From Bacillus pumilus (lineage in GTDB: Bacteria > Bacillota > Bacilli > Bacillales > Bacillaceae), in assembly GCA_001938995.1 (NCBI GenBank), contig MKZN01000007.1, forward strand, positions 62,001-126,000: 64,000 nucleotides of DNA, read 5' to 3'. Under the pieces are notes generated by a model. That model made no database searches, had not been told where the DNA came from, and worked only from the letters and a program-made list of their open reading frames with translations. Of this stretch, positions 35,186 to 45,254 are shown piece after piece. Position 1 is the stretch's first letter. The number at the start of each line of letters is the position of its first letter. The position numbers were made by a program, and so were the translations under genes.

Positions 35186-36691
35186 ATGAGTCTTGAATCA
35201 AAAGAGAAAGCGTTTTATCAATTACTTGGGAAAATCGCTCACTACACAGAAGCGCTCCATTTACTTTATTGGGATTCCAGAACACAAGCGCCTAAAAAAA
35301 GTGCTGATTTTAGAGCTGAAACGATCGGTCAATTATCTAGTGACATTTTTAATATGAAAACATCTGATGACATGAGAGATCTCCTAAATGCCTTAAATAA
35401 GCAGCGAGATGAACTGACTGCAGATACTCAGAAGGCGCTTGAATTATCACAAAAAGAATATGACGAAAACAGCAAAATTCCAAAAGAAGAATTCAAGGAA
35501 TATTCCATTCTACAATCAAAAGCAGAGCATGTCTGGGTCGAAGCAAGAGAAAAATCAGACTTTTCCCTCTTTGCTCCTTATTTAAAACAGCTCATTGAGT
35601 TTAACAAACGTTTTATTCAATATTGGGGCGTGAAAAAGACGCCATATGATGTGCTGTTAAATAATTATGAGCCAGATATGACAGTTGAGCAACTCGATCA
35701 AAAATTTGGCGCACTCCGAGACGCCATTGTTCCTCTTGTGAAAAAAATAGAAGCCTCTCCAAATAAACCGGACACGTCATTTTTATCGAAAAGCTTCCCG
35801 ATCGAAAAGCAAAAAGAACTAAGCCTCTTTTTCTTAAAGGAGTTAGGATATGATTTCGATGCTGGTCGACTAGACACTACAGTTCATCCGTTTGCTGTGA
35901 CATTAAGCAGAGGCGATGTTCGTGTGACGACCCGCTATGATGAACATGATTTCCGTATGTCGCTCTTTGGCACAATACATGAGTGTGGTCATGCCATCTA
36001 TGAGCAAAATATTGATGAGGCGTTGAGCGGGACGCTGCTGTGTGATGGTACGTCAATGGGAATCCATGAGTCACAGTCACTATTCTTTGAGAATTTTATC
36101 GGTCGACATGAAAACTTTTGGAAAACGTATTATCAAAAGTTGCAAGAAGCATCACCTGAACAATTTCAAGATGTGACATTAGAAGAGTTTGTGCACGCTG
36201 TGAATGAATCGAAGCCGACGTACATTCGGATAGAAGCAGATGAACTAACGTATCCGCTTCATATCATTATTCGCTATGAAATTGAAAAAGCTATTTTCAA
36301 TGAAGAAGTAGCCGTTGAAGACCTGCCTGCCCTTTGGAATGAAAAATACAAAGCGTATCTCGGCATTACACCGCCAAATGACGCACTTGGCATCTTACAA
36401 GATGTCCACTGGTCTGATGGAAGCTTTGGGTATTTCCCTTCATATGCACTTGGTTACATGTATGCAGCGCAATTAAAGGACCAAATGCTCAAAGATTTAC
36501 CAAATTTCGATGAACTCATTCAAAATGGGTCTTTTGCACCGATCAAAGAATGGCTGACTCACCATGTCCATCAGCATGGAAAACGGAAAAAACCTTCCGA
36601 GATCATTCAAGATGCTACTGGTGAAGAATTAAATGTTCAATATTTAATCGACTATTTAATTGAAAAATACACGAAACTCTATTTGTCTTAA
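35186..36691 (+). CDS. ypwA: Metallocarboxypeptidase, M32 family (YpwA)
   Basis: 501 residues, full length for M32 (Taq-type) carboxypeptidases, cytoplasmic zinc enzymes that trim peptides from the C terminus. The zinc site HECGHAIYEQN (HExxH, about 268-272) with downstream Glu in GIHESQSLFFEN is intact, as are the family motifs DVRVTTRYDEHDF and IRIEADELTYPLHIIIRYEIEKA. GGGGG ribosome site. Flanked by strong terminators, so monocistronic. Confidence 0.95.
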   Translation: MSLESKEKAFYQLLGKIAHYTEALHLLYWDSRTQAPKKSADFRAETIGQLSSDIFNMKTSDDMRDLLNALNKQRDELTADTQKALELSQKEYDENSKIPKEEFKEYSILQSKAEHVWVEAREKSDFSLFAPYLKQLIEFNKRFIQYWGVKKTPYDVLLNNYEPDMTVEQLDQKFGALRDAIVPLVKKIEASPNKPDTSFLSKSFPIEKQKELSLFFLKELGYDFDAGRLDTTVHPFAVTLSRGDVRVTTRYDEHDFRMSLFGTIHECGHAIYEQNIDEALSGTLLCDGTSMGIHESQSLFFENFIGRHENFWKTYYQKLQEASPEQFQDVTLEEFVHAVNESKPTYIRIEADELTYPLHIIIRYEIEKAIFNEEVAVEDLPALWNEKYKAYLGITPPNDALGILQDVHWSDGSFGYFPSYALGYMYAAQLKDQMLKDLPNFDELIQNGSFAPIKEWLTHHVHQHGKRKKPSEIIQDATGEELNVQYLIDYLIEKYTKLYLS

Positions 36692-36694
36692 ATG

Positions 36695-36727
36695 AAAAAG
36701 CACCCTTTGATGAAAAGGGTGCTTTTT
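36695..36727 (+). terminator. Terminator after ypwA
   Basis: 13-bp stem AAAAAGCACCCTT and complement, 7-nt loop, T-run. Confidence 0.9.
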
Positions 36728-36802
36728 CATGCATGAATATTCTAAAAACGAACAATTTCTGCTGATCTATTATTTAAGTTCGGTATTTTTCTAGAAAAGT
36801 GC

Positions 36803-36831
36803 TTTCCAAGTGTCTGAAATCTTGTTATAAT
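36803..36831 (+). promoter_or_regulatory. sigma A promoter of xpt-pbuX
   Basis: TTTCCA, 17-bp spacer, TATAAT, about 16 nt before the riboswitch aptamer. Confidence 0.75.
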
Positions 36832-36846
36832 TTGAACACTATGAAC

Positions 36847-36915
36847 CACTCATATAATCGCGTGATGATGGCACGCAAGTTTCTACCGGACACCGATACC
36901 GTCCGACTATGAGTG
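36847..36915 (+). promoter_or_regulatory. Guanine-sensing purine riboswitch aptamer
   Basis: The three-way junction RNA of the purine class is unmistakable: P1 CACTCAT pairs with ATGAGTG, junction TATAATCGCG, loop-loop hairpins P2 and P3, and the core CCGACTATG. The C in GACTATG is the specificity position that pairs with guanine or hypoxanthine (U would mean adenine). Nearly identical to the B. subtilis xpt riboswitch. Guanine binding should stabilise P1 and favour the downstream terminator, shutting off xpt-pbuX. Confidence 0.96.
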
Positions 36916-36966
36916 AGCAAAATGAAACAGCTTTTCTTTGAGCTGAAGATCCCGTGGATCGTTTTC

Positions 36967-37004
36967 GCATTGCTTGCTCCTGAATGGACAGCAATGCTTT
37001 TTTT
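36967..37004 (+). terminator. Riboswitch expression-platform terminator
   Basis: GCATTGCT/AGCAATGC stem followed by seven T, between the guanine aptamer and xpt. It would form when ligand is bound. Confidence 0.9.
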
Positions 37005-37033
37005 ATGTCAAAAATGAATGGCCAATATGCTAG

Positions 37034-38945
<1,912 letters not shown>

Positions 38946-38946
<1 letters not shown>

Positions 38947-38972
38947 CACCTCTGATAAGAGGTGTTTTTTTG
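38946..38972 (+). terminator. Terminator after pbuX
   Basis: CACCTCT/AGAGGTG stem, GATA loop, seven T. Confidence 0.9.
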
Positions 38973-38973
38973 T

Positions 38974-39038
38974 ATAAAAAAGCAGGTTCGCTTGGCTTAG
39001 AACGAACCTGTGAAGGAGGAAAACTACATCATGTTTTC
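38974..39038 (-). ncRNA. Candidate small RNA with CU-rich seed (minus strand)
   Basis: About 65-nt transcript predicted on the minus strand. From 5' to 3' it has a small hairpin GAAAAC/GTTTTC with an 8-nt loop, a single-stranded CTCCTTCA segment that is complementary to Shine-Dalgarno sequences, and an intrinsic terminator (CAGGTTCG/CGAACCTG, 12-nt loop, six T at 38976-38981). A sigma A promoter lies at the right distance upstream. This is the layout of trans-acting Bacillus/Staphylococcus sRNAs such as RoxS/RsaE. Existence and targets are inferred only from sequence. Confidence 0.55.
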
Positions 39039-39044
39039 ACCTAT

Positions 39045-39073
39045 ATTATCCAATATTTATCAATTGTCGTCAA
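39045..39073 (-). promoter_or_regulatory. sigma A promoter of the minus-strand small RNA
   Basis: TTGACG, 17-bp A/T-rich spacer, GATAAT on the minus strand, about 7 nt before the predicted RNA 5' end. No protein gene on that strand lies downstream before its terminator. Confidence 0.6.
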
Positions 39074-39178
39074 GACAAAAAGTTAGCCGAAGGAAAATGT
39101 TTTGACTGAATTGTGACGAATTGGCATGTATATCCTTTTCTTAATAGGAGATATTAAGCAAAAAAAGAGGTGAAGCCG

Positions 39179-40276
39179 ATGGCCTATATTCTTTCAGTTG
39201 GAACAAGCCCCCCGCACCATCATGTGGATCAGCAAACAGCAGCTGCATTCGCGAAGTCTCAATTTAAACGATCGTTTAAAGATATTGACAGGTTGCTTAG
39301 AGCCTTTGATCATGGAGAAATTCAAAGTAGACAATTCGTGAAACCGATTGAGTGGTATCAAGAACATCACACATTTCAAGAGAAAAACAACATCTATCTC
39401 GAAAAAGCATTGTCTCATGCAAAAGAAGCTATTGATTACTGTCTTCATGATACGACATTTCTTAAAATGCCCATTCCGTATGAGGAGATTGATGCCTTAT
39501 TTTTTATCTCAAGTACTGGACTATCGACACCAAGTCTTGATGCCAAGCTCATGAACGTACTCCCTTTTTCACCCTATACAAAACGAGTGCCAATTTGGGG
39601 ATTGGGCTGCGGCGGGGGAGCGGCAGGGTTATCTCGCGCTTTTGAATACATCAAGGCGTATCCAGAAGCAAAGGTTCTTGTGGTCGCTTGTGAGCTATGC
39701 AGTTTAACTTTCCAGCCGCAAGATCAATCTAAAAGCAATTTAATTGGCACCTCTTTGTTTGGAGATGGGACTGCGGCGGTTCTGTTAACTGGTGAAAAAA
39801 CTGTATTTGAGAATACACGGTTAAAAACAGTTCCTAAAGTGATAGGCACACAGTCTGTTACAATGAAAGATTCTGAAGATGTAATGGGCTGGGAGTTTAC
39901 AAATGACGGCTTTCGGGTGATCTTTTCACGTGACATTCCATCCATCATCTCAGGTTGGTTAAAAGAGCAGGTGGATCAATTTTTAAAGAAGCATGGATGT
40001 TCAAAGGACGATTTGTCTGTTTTTCTTGCCCATCCTGGAGGGAAAAAAGTAATTGATGCTTATCTTGAAAGTCTATCATTACAGGAAGAACAGCTATTTT
40101 CTTCAAAAGAAGTACTGAGAACCCATGGAAACATGTCTTCTGTGACGGTATTGTATGTGATCAAACATTTTCTTGAACATCAGGAGGCTGAAGCCGGAGA
40201 AATAGGACTTTGCGGAGCACTTGGGCCAGGCTTTTCTTCTGAGCTTTTACTGATGAAATGGGAGGGAGGCTTATGA
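39179..40276 (+). CDS. bpsA: Type III polyketide synthase BpsA
   Basis: 365 residues, chalcone-synthase-like homodimer. In B. subtilis it makes alkylpyrones from long-chain acyl starters and malonyl-CoA. The catalytic triad is visible: Cys in WGLGCGGGAAGLSRA, His in FLAHPGGKKV, Asn in THGNMSSVTV; GALGPGFSSELLL is the C-terminal cyclisation-pocket motif. ATG 39179 with AGAGGTG; GTG 39170 lies within that ribosome site. The last codons overlap bpsB by 4 nt, forming a two-gene operon as in B. subtilis. Confidence 0.95.
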   Translation: MAYILSVGTSPPHHHVDQQTAAAFAKSQFKRSFKDIDRLLRAFDHGEIQSRQFVKPIEWYQEHHTFQEKNNIYLEKALSHAKEAIDYCLHDTTFLKMPIPYEEIDALFFISSTGLSTPSLDAKLMNVLPFSPYTKRVPIWGLGCGGGAAGLSRAFEYIKAYPEAKVLVVACELCSLTFQPQDQSKSNLIGTSLFGDGTAAVLLTGEKTVFENTRLKTVPKVIGTQSVTMKDSEDVMGWEFTNDGFRVIFSRDIPSIISGWLKEQVDQFLKKHGCSKDDLSVFLAHPGGKKVIDAYLESLSLQEEQLFSSKEVLRTHGNMSSVTVLYVIKHFLEHQEAEAGEIGLCGALGPGFSSELLLMKWEGGL

Positions 40277-40782
40277 TCTTTTGGCTAATCACTGGCTTCC
40301 TTATCTGTCAGCGGCTGCTTGAAGTCCTTGTCGCAAAAAGAAATGAGAAGAAAGTGAAAGCACTAGGCGCCATTGAATTTGGGGCTCGGCATTATCCATA
40401 TATGGTTGCCATGCATGCTGCCTTTTTTCTATCGCTTATTGGTGAGGTTTTGGCTTTCCAGCGTGAACCGTCCCGCTATTTTCTCCTATTCGTTGCTCTA
40501 TTACTAGTCACACAGATTGGCCGATATTGGGCACTTTATTCGCTTGGCACGTACTGGAATACAAAGATTTTAGTGGTTCCAAATGCGATGGTCGTGAAAA
40601 AGGGACCGTACAGATGGCTAAAGCATCCCAACTATGTCGTCGTTGCGATTGAACTTCTCTTGATTCCCTTATTGTTTCAAGCATATATAACAGCCATTCT
40701 ATTCACTTGTTTAAATGGATGGATGATGTTGGTCCGAATTCAAGCGGAGGAAAAAGCACTGCATCAGCATTTACTAAATTAA
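40273..40782 (+). CDS. bpsB: Alkylpyrone methyltransferase BpsB (isoprenylcysteine methyltransferase-like)
   Basis: 169 residues, about five membrane segments, of the isoprenylcysteine carboxyl methyltransferase family (YpbQ). Key C-terminal region GPYRWLKHPNYVVVAIELLLIP forms the SAM-binding part with the family R-x-x-x-H-P-x-Y. In B. subtilis BpsB O-methylates the BpsA alkylpyrones. ATG 40273 sits inside the bpsA stop region (ATGA overlap) with GGAGGGAGG upstream. Confidence 0.93.
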   Translation: MIFWLITGFLICQRLLEVLVAKRNEKKVKALGAIEFGARHYPYMVAMHAAFFLSLIGEVLAFQREPSRYFLLFVALLLVTQIGRYWALYSLGTYWNTKILVVPNAMVVKKGPYRWLKHPNYVVVAIELLLIPLLFQAYITAILFTCLNGWMMLVRIQAEEKALHQHLLN

Positions 40783-40784
40783 TA

Positions 40785-40836
40785 TTGAAAATCATTATCA
40801 ATTGTGTTACACTTTCATTAATGATAAACATTCTCA
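40785..40836 (+). promoter_or_regulatory. Promoter with two Fur boxes
   Basis: Promoter TTGAAA (40785-40790), 17 bp, TACACT (40808-40813). A Fur box TGAAAATCATTATCA (40786-40800) matches 13 of 14 fixed positions of TGATAATnATTATCA and covers the -35 and spacer. A second, TGATAAACATTCTCA (40822-40836), matches 12 of 14 and covers the transcription start. Strong iron-dependent repression is predicted. Confidence 0.85.
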
Positions 40837-40861
40837 TTAATGAATGGTGGACGGTGATCAT

Positions 40862-40954
40862 ATGACAATGGTTTTCTTACTCGGTACAGTTTGTGTCTAT
40901 AGCCTATTGATTGGCTTTGTGTTAAAAGGTGTTTCAAAAAAATCTGCTTCCTAA
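40862..40954 (+). CDS. 30-aa Fur-controlled membrane peptide
   Basis: Begins MTMVFLLGTVCVYSLLIGFV and ends KGVSKKSAS: one hydrophobic helix (residues 3-20) and a basic tail with three lysines. A GGTGATC ribosome site lies just before ATG 40862, and the frame ends inside the stem of a terminator, making a compact one-gene unit under two Fur boxes. B. subtilis has small Fur-regulated basic proteins FbpA, FbpB and FbpC that act in the iron-sparing response; whether this is an FbpC-like relative I cannot tell from sequence. Position directly upstream of dynA. Confidence 0.7.
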   Translation: MTMVFLLGTVCVYSLLIGFVLKGVSKKSAS

Positions 40955-40994
40955 TTTCAGTCATTTTCGACTGATGGGGTAGCAGATTTTTTTT
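40940..40994 (+). terminator. Terminator after the Fur-controlled peptide
   Basis: Outer stem AAATCTGCT/AGCAGATTT with an inner CAGTC/GACTG hairpin and a nine-T run; the stop codon lies within the structure. Confidence 0.82.
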
Positions 40995-41087
40995 ATTTCC
41001 TCACATCAGAAGAAAAATCTCTTTATATTGTGTAAAATGGTATCACATACATAACAGACTTTTCTAAAAACAAAGGGGTTTATCGTC

Positions 41088-44000
41088 ATGAAAGATTTGT
41101 CTATCCGAGATTCTCTCGTACAAACTACAGGCGCAATATATCAACATCTCCTCAAAAATCATGATCATGAGCGTGCAGCCAAACTTGCAACGATCATGAA
41201 AAAGGATGCAGAGGAAGAAGTATATATCGCATTTACCGGTCATTATTCCGCTGGGAAATCATCACTTGTTAATCACCTGCTCCATGATCAAATTTTGCCA
41301 ACAAGTCCTATCCCAACAAGTGCAAACTTGGTTGTTGTGAGAAGAGGGGAAAACGAAGTCCGCCTGCACACCTCTGATGGCCGTTTTGCAAAAATGAGTG
41401 GCGCCTACGATAAAGAAGCTGTGCAACGTTTTTGTAAGGATGGCGAACAGATTGAGATGGTAGAGGTAAGCGGTGAATATGGAGGACTTGAAGAAAAGGT
41501 TGCACTCATTGATACACCTGGAATTGATTCGACAGATCATGCCCATTTTTTATCTGCTGCGTCCATTCTTCATCAAGCAGATGCTCTTTTTTATGTTGTT
41601 CATTATAACCATGTGCATTCAGAAGAGAACATCCGATTCATTCGCTCTATTAAAGATCAAGTGCCGAACCTTTATTTCATTGTCAATCAAGTCGACCGGC
41701 ATGATGAACAAGAGACGGCATTTGAGGACTACAAAAAGCAAGTGGTCGAGGTGCTATTAAAAGAGGGAATAGAGGAAGATCACCTTTATTTTACGTCTGT
41801 GACCGATGAAACGCATCCAAGAAACGAGATGATTCGATTAGTTGAGAAACTACAAGAATTACAAACAATACCTAAAGCCTCACTCCGTGCCTATACGGAG
41901 CAAAAAATAGAGCATGTATTAAAGGAGCATATCGAGTCGTTCAAAACCGAACTTCAAGGAGATGACCTTGAGCTCAAACTTCAAGAAAAAACGAAAGAAG
42001 TCAAAGAACTGGAAGAGACATACCGCTATACAGAAATTGGTGGAAAGCAGCTAGAAGAGCAACTAGTCTCTGAAGTAGAGAATATTTTAAAAAATGCGAA
42101 CTTGACTCCATTTAAAATGAGAGAGCTCGCAAGTGACTATATAGAATCAAAAGCACCAGGTTTTAAAGTAGGCATGCTTTTCTCGAAAAGTAAAACCCAG
42201 CAAGAAAAAGAGAAAAGGGCGAATGTTTTTTTAGTAGATGTAAAAGCGAGAATGAAAGCAGAAGTAGATTGGCACATTGCAGAACAATTAAAAAGAGAAG
42301 TCAAACATCATCAGCTAGGAGAGGACTTATTAGAAAAAGCGATGGCGTTTGAAACACCCGTTCAAGAATCCTTGCTTGAACAGGTCATTCATCCTGGTGC
42401 GACATTATCTAATGAATACGTCCTTCAATATGCGAAAGATGCTGGCGAAGCGCTCAAAAGGCAAGCAAAACAGGAAGCTATGCAAGTGATTGAACAAATG
42501 ACCCTGGTTCATAAAAACAAGCTAACGAATACAAAAGAGGAACTACAAGAAAAATTGGTGCAGGCAACACAAGAACGTCAAACACTAGAACGTGAACTCG
42601 AAAAAAATCAACACATCAAGCAAGATATTCATGATGTATGGAATATATGGAAAAGTGGGTCCGACGAAACCATTGACGAAGATTGGTTTTATGTGAAAAA
42701 ACAAAGGATGCAGCATGAGCAGTTAGAACAAAATAGGACGGCGATTGATGTTGAAGAGGTAAAGCAAGAAAGGAAGCCGTCTCAAGTACGCAAGTCACAG
42801 CACATCACTACAGCACAGTCCATAGAGCAATTTGAGGAGCTTTCTCGTGTTTTAATGCCATTAGACGCACTTCAATCCCAAAAGGAATCGTTTGACAAAC
42901 GAACAGAACGTCTGCGGGCAAAAGAATTTACCCTTGCACTGTTTGGTGCTTTTAGTTCAGGGAAGTCTTCCTTCGCAAATGCGCTTGTGGGGCGAAAGGT
43001 TTTACCATCATCCCCCACACCTACAACGGCTACGATTAATAAATTAACAAAACCGACGGAGGAACACCCGAACGAAACGGTGAAAGTTGTGTTCAAAACC
43101 GAGGAGGATATCCTTGAGGAACTTGACCAGATCCTTGGATTTTCAGTCACAGAAGGAAAGGGAGAAGCATTTAGAGCAAAGCTGGAAAAAGTGCTGAAAA
43201 AAAGACATCTTGAACAGGATCATCAGATCATTGTAGAACATTTTCTGTACGCATATGGCCAGTTTAAAGAATACATTAACAACCAAAATGCCTTATACGT
43301 CTCGCTGGATGAGCTGAAACCATATGTCGCAGAAGAGACCGTTTCTTGTGTAGTTAAGGAAGTGACGGTGTATTTAAGTACACCTCTAACAGATAAAGGG
43401 CTTACGATTGTGGATACACCAGGAGCAAGCAGTATGAATAAGCGTCATACGGAGATCGCCTTTCAATACATGAAGGACGCAGACGCTCTTTTATACTTAA
43501 CCTATTATCAGCATTCATTCTCAAAGGCAGATCGATCATTTTTACGTAAGCTTGGTCTTGTGAAAGATTCATTTAGCATGGATAAAATGTTTTTCATTAT
43601 CAATGCAGCTGATTTGGCAAAGGATGTAGCGGAGCTCGAAACGGTGTTTGATTATGTGCGAAATGAACTAACAAAAGAAGGAATCCGAAACCCAAATGTC
43701 CACCATGTGTCGAGCAAAGAGGAATTAGAAGGAGAAAATCAAACTCCTTTTAATCAATATGCACAACTTAGAAAACAATTGGACTATTTTATTGATGAAG
43801 AATTAACGAAAGATGCCGTCGAGCTTTTGTATTTTGAAGCCAATTCACTTTGTGGAACGGTCGAAAAGCTACATGAAACGCTGCACCAATCAGAGGATGA
43901 GAAACGAGCCGAAAAGGAGAAAATGGAACAGTCGTATGACATGCTTCTTGAGAAAATGAACGTGATGAAACGATCCAAGTTAGTGACAGAAAGTGTGAAA

Positions 44001-44672
44001 AAGGATGTACAAGAACAGCTTTATCACATTGTTCAGCGTCTCTCGCTATTTGCCAATGATTTATTAAAGGCAGCCTTTTACCCGGGATTATCGCAAGGGA
44101 ACTTTCAGGAACAGCTGAAAAAGGCGCTTCAACAAGCATTAAAGGATTATGAATTTGAATTTGTACAGGAGCTAAAGGCGCTTGATATCCGAATGGATTC
44201 ATTTATCAGGATGTATTTTCAAGAAGAGTGGGAGAAAGGTTTACAGAGCGCCTGTACGGAAGATCCTTATTTTTCACTACGTCTATCTCCGCCAGAAGAG
44301 AAAAATGCAGAGCTGAAACAAATTGAAGTAAAAGCGGATCTAACACCATTTGAGCCACTTTTAAAGAAACAAAAGTCAGCTAAAGCTTTTTTTGAACAAA
44401 ACGGAAAAGCTGCGTTTATTGAAGCGATTCGAGATATCCTTCTGCCGCTCACGTCTAGTTGGGCAGAAAAAGAAAAATCGGAGCTGCTGATCAGATACGA
44501 AGATTTAGTCAAGACCTTTAGTGATAGATATGAAACAGATACGCGCAAACAACTGAAGGATCAAAAGTTTACGTTTGTCACGAGTTTGACGACAGACGCA
44601 CAAGCTCGCGCCACCATTGAACAGGTATATGAGCAAACAAAAGAATGGAAGAGCCAGTTGAAATCCATTTGA
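41088..44672 (+). CDS. dynA: Dynamin-like protein DynA (tandem fused dynamin)
   Basis: 1194 residues. Two dynamin units in one chain: D1 with P-loop GHYSAGKSSL (about 47-56), DTPGID and NQVDRHD; D2 with GAFSSGKSSF (about 624-633), DTPGASS and NAADLAKD. Each GTPase head is followed by long helical stalk/coiled-coil regions. Bacterial membrane-fusion GTPase that protects membranes from antibiotic and phage damage in B. subtilis. Usual family length (about 1190). ypbS follows 41 bp downstream. Confidence 0.96.
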   Translation: MKDLSIRDSLVQTTGAIYQHLLKNHDHERAAKLATIMKKDAEEEVYIAFTGHYSAGKSSLVNHLLHDQILPTSPIPTSANLVVVRRGENEVRLHTSDGRFAKMSGAYDKEAVQRFCKDGEQIEMVEVSGEYGGLEEKVALIDTPGIDSTDHAHFLSAASILHQADALFYVVHYNHVHSEENIRFIRSIKDQVPNLYFIVNQVDRHDEQETAFEDYKKQVVEVLLKEGIEEDHLYFTSVTDETHPRNEMIRLVEKLQELQTIPKASLRAYTEQKIEHVLKEHIESFKTELQGDDLELKLQEKTKEVKELEETYRYTEIGGKQLEEQLVSEVENILKNANLTPFKMRELASDYIESKAPGFKVGMLFSKSKTQQEKEKRANVFLVDVKARMKAEVDWHIAEQLKREVKHHQLGEDLLEKAMAFETPVQESLLEQVIHPGATLSNEYVLQYAKDAGEALKRQAKQEAMQVIEQMTLVHKNKLTNTKEELQEKLVQATQERQTLERELEKNQHIKQDIHDVWNIWKSGSDETIDEDWFYVKKQRMQHEQLEQNRTAIDVEEVKQERKPSQVRKSQHITTAQSIEQFEELSRVLMPLDALQSQKESFDKRTERLRAKEFTLALFGAFSSGKSSFANALVGRKVLPSSPTPTTATINKLTKPTEEHPNETVKVVFKTEEDILEELDQILGFSVTEGKGEAFRAKLEKVLKKRHLEQDHQIIVEHFLYAYGQFKEYINNQNALYVSLDELKPYVAEETVSCVVKEVTVYLSTPLTDKGLTIVDTPGASSMNKRHTEIAFQYMKDADALLYLTYYQHSFSKADRSFLRKLGLVKDSFSMDKMFFIINAADLAKDVAELETVFDYVRNELTKEGIRNPNVHHVSSKEELEGENQTPFNQYAQLRKQLDYFIDEELTKDAVELLYFEANSLCGTVEKLHETLHQSEDEKRAEKEKMEQSYDMLLEKMNVMKRSKLVTESVKKDVQEQLYHIVQRLSLFANDLLKAAFYPGLSQGNFQEQLKKALQQALKDYEFEFVQELKALDIRMDSFIRMYFQEEWEKGLQSACTEDPYFSLRLSPPEEKNAELKQIEVKADLTPFEPLLKKQKSAKAFFEQNGKAAFIEAIRDILLPLTSSWAEKEKSELLIRYEDLVKTFSDRYETDTRKQLKDQKFTFVTSLTTDAQARATIEQVYEQTKEWKSQLKSI

Positions 44673-44713
44673 TTCATGGTAGACTAAATAAAAAAGAAAG
44701 CAGATGATAGATC

Positions 44714-44977
44714 ATGACTAACGTACATGAAGAAATTTCCGCACATTCTCAAAAACAGCATGCCCATATCCAGTCCTTTCTTGCCCTTGAACAAAAGAGA
44801 GAACAGGCGATTGATGCGACTGTGACAAGATGTGAACAAAACGAGCCATTTACAACAGATGAGATCAATGCCATCACATCGCAAATGAATGAACTTGCAC
44901 GGGGCGGAATTGTTCCCATGCGCAAGCATGTGACTACGGATATGGTAAAGGAATATGTCGAGCGTAAACAGAAGTAA
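44714..44977 (+). CDS. ypbS: YpbS, DUF2533 small protein
   Basis: 87 residues, soluble and helical, His/Gln-rich at the start and ending KEYVERKQK; includes FTTDEINAITSQMNELARGGIVPMRKHVT. Conserved partner after dynA in Bacillus, function unknown. The Shine-Dalgarno is weak (AAAGCAGATG). No terminator is seen between dynA and this gene, so they likely share a transcript. Confidence 0.82.
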   Translation: MTNVHEEISAHSQKQHAHIQSFLALEQKREQAIDATVTRCEQNEPFTTDEINAITSQMNELARGGIVPMRKHVTTDMVKEYVERKQK

Positions 44978-45036
44978 AGGTTAACTTTCACTTTTTTCGG
45001 TCATCTTAACAAATGACCCAAGAAAGGAGAGGTAGC

Positions 45037-45147
45037 ATGAAAAAAAAGCAAAATACAAATCAGCAAGCTAAGAGCGAGTCGAAACAAAAAGACATGCCGT
45101 CATATGCAGAAGAAGAATCGAAAAAAATGCAATACGGTCAAAAGTAA
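45037..45147 (+). CDS. 36-aa hydrophilic Lys/Gln-rich peptide, unknown
   Basis: Short frame starting MKKKQNTNQQAKSESKQKDM and ending KKMQYGQK, with an acidic patch (AEEES) in the middle. Very good ribosome site (AAAGGAGAGG, 8-nt spacing) and a strong terminator directly after the stop support a real gene. Composition resembles minor spore proteins or small cytosolic peptides but I find no known SASP motif; sspL is recognised separately nearby. Function unknown. Confidence 0.65.
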   Translation: MKKKQNTNQQAKSESKQKDMPSYAEEESKKMQYGQK

Positions 45148-45191
45148 AAGAGGCTGCCTCTTCTTCTAAAAAGAAGGGGGCCTCTTTTTTT
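45146..45191 (+). terminator. Terminator after the 36-aa peptide
   Basis: AAAAGAGGC/GCCTCTTTT outer stem with an inner TCTT/AAGA hairpin and a seven-T run. Confidence 0.85.
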
Positions 45192-45254
45192 ATGTCAGTT
45201 ATTCTGTTCTATGATAGAATAAGAGTATTGTTTCTAAAAAGGGAGTTTACGAAA

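Noticed and set aside
39051-39067. Fur box in the sRNA promoter spacer
   Set aside because: TGATAAATATTGGAT keeps one good half-site but only about 9 of 14 positions match, so an FsrA-like Fur control is not supported.
39031-39105. 24-codon plus-strand ORF after GAAGGAGG, upstream of bpsA
   Set aside because: Its ribosome site and first codons are exactly the complement of the minus-strand sRNA candidate, the spacing is long (11 nt), no plus-strand promoter fits, and the peptide is unremarkable.
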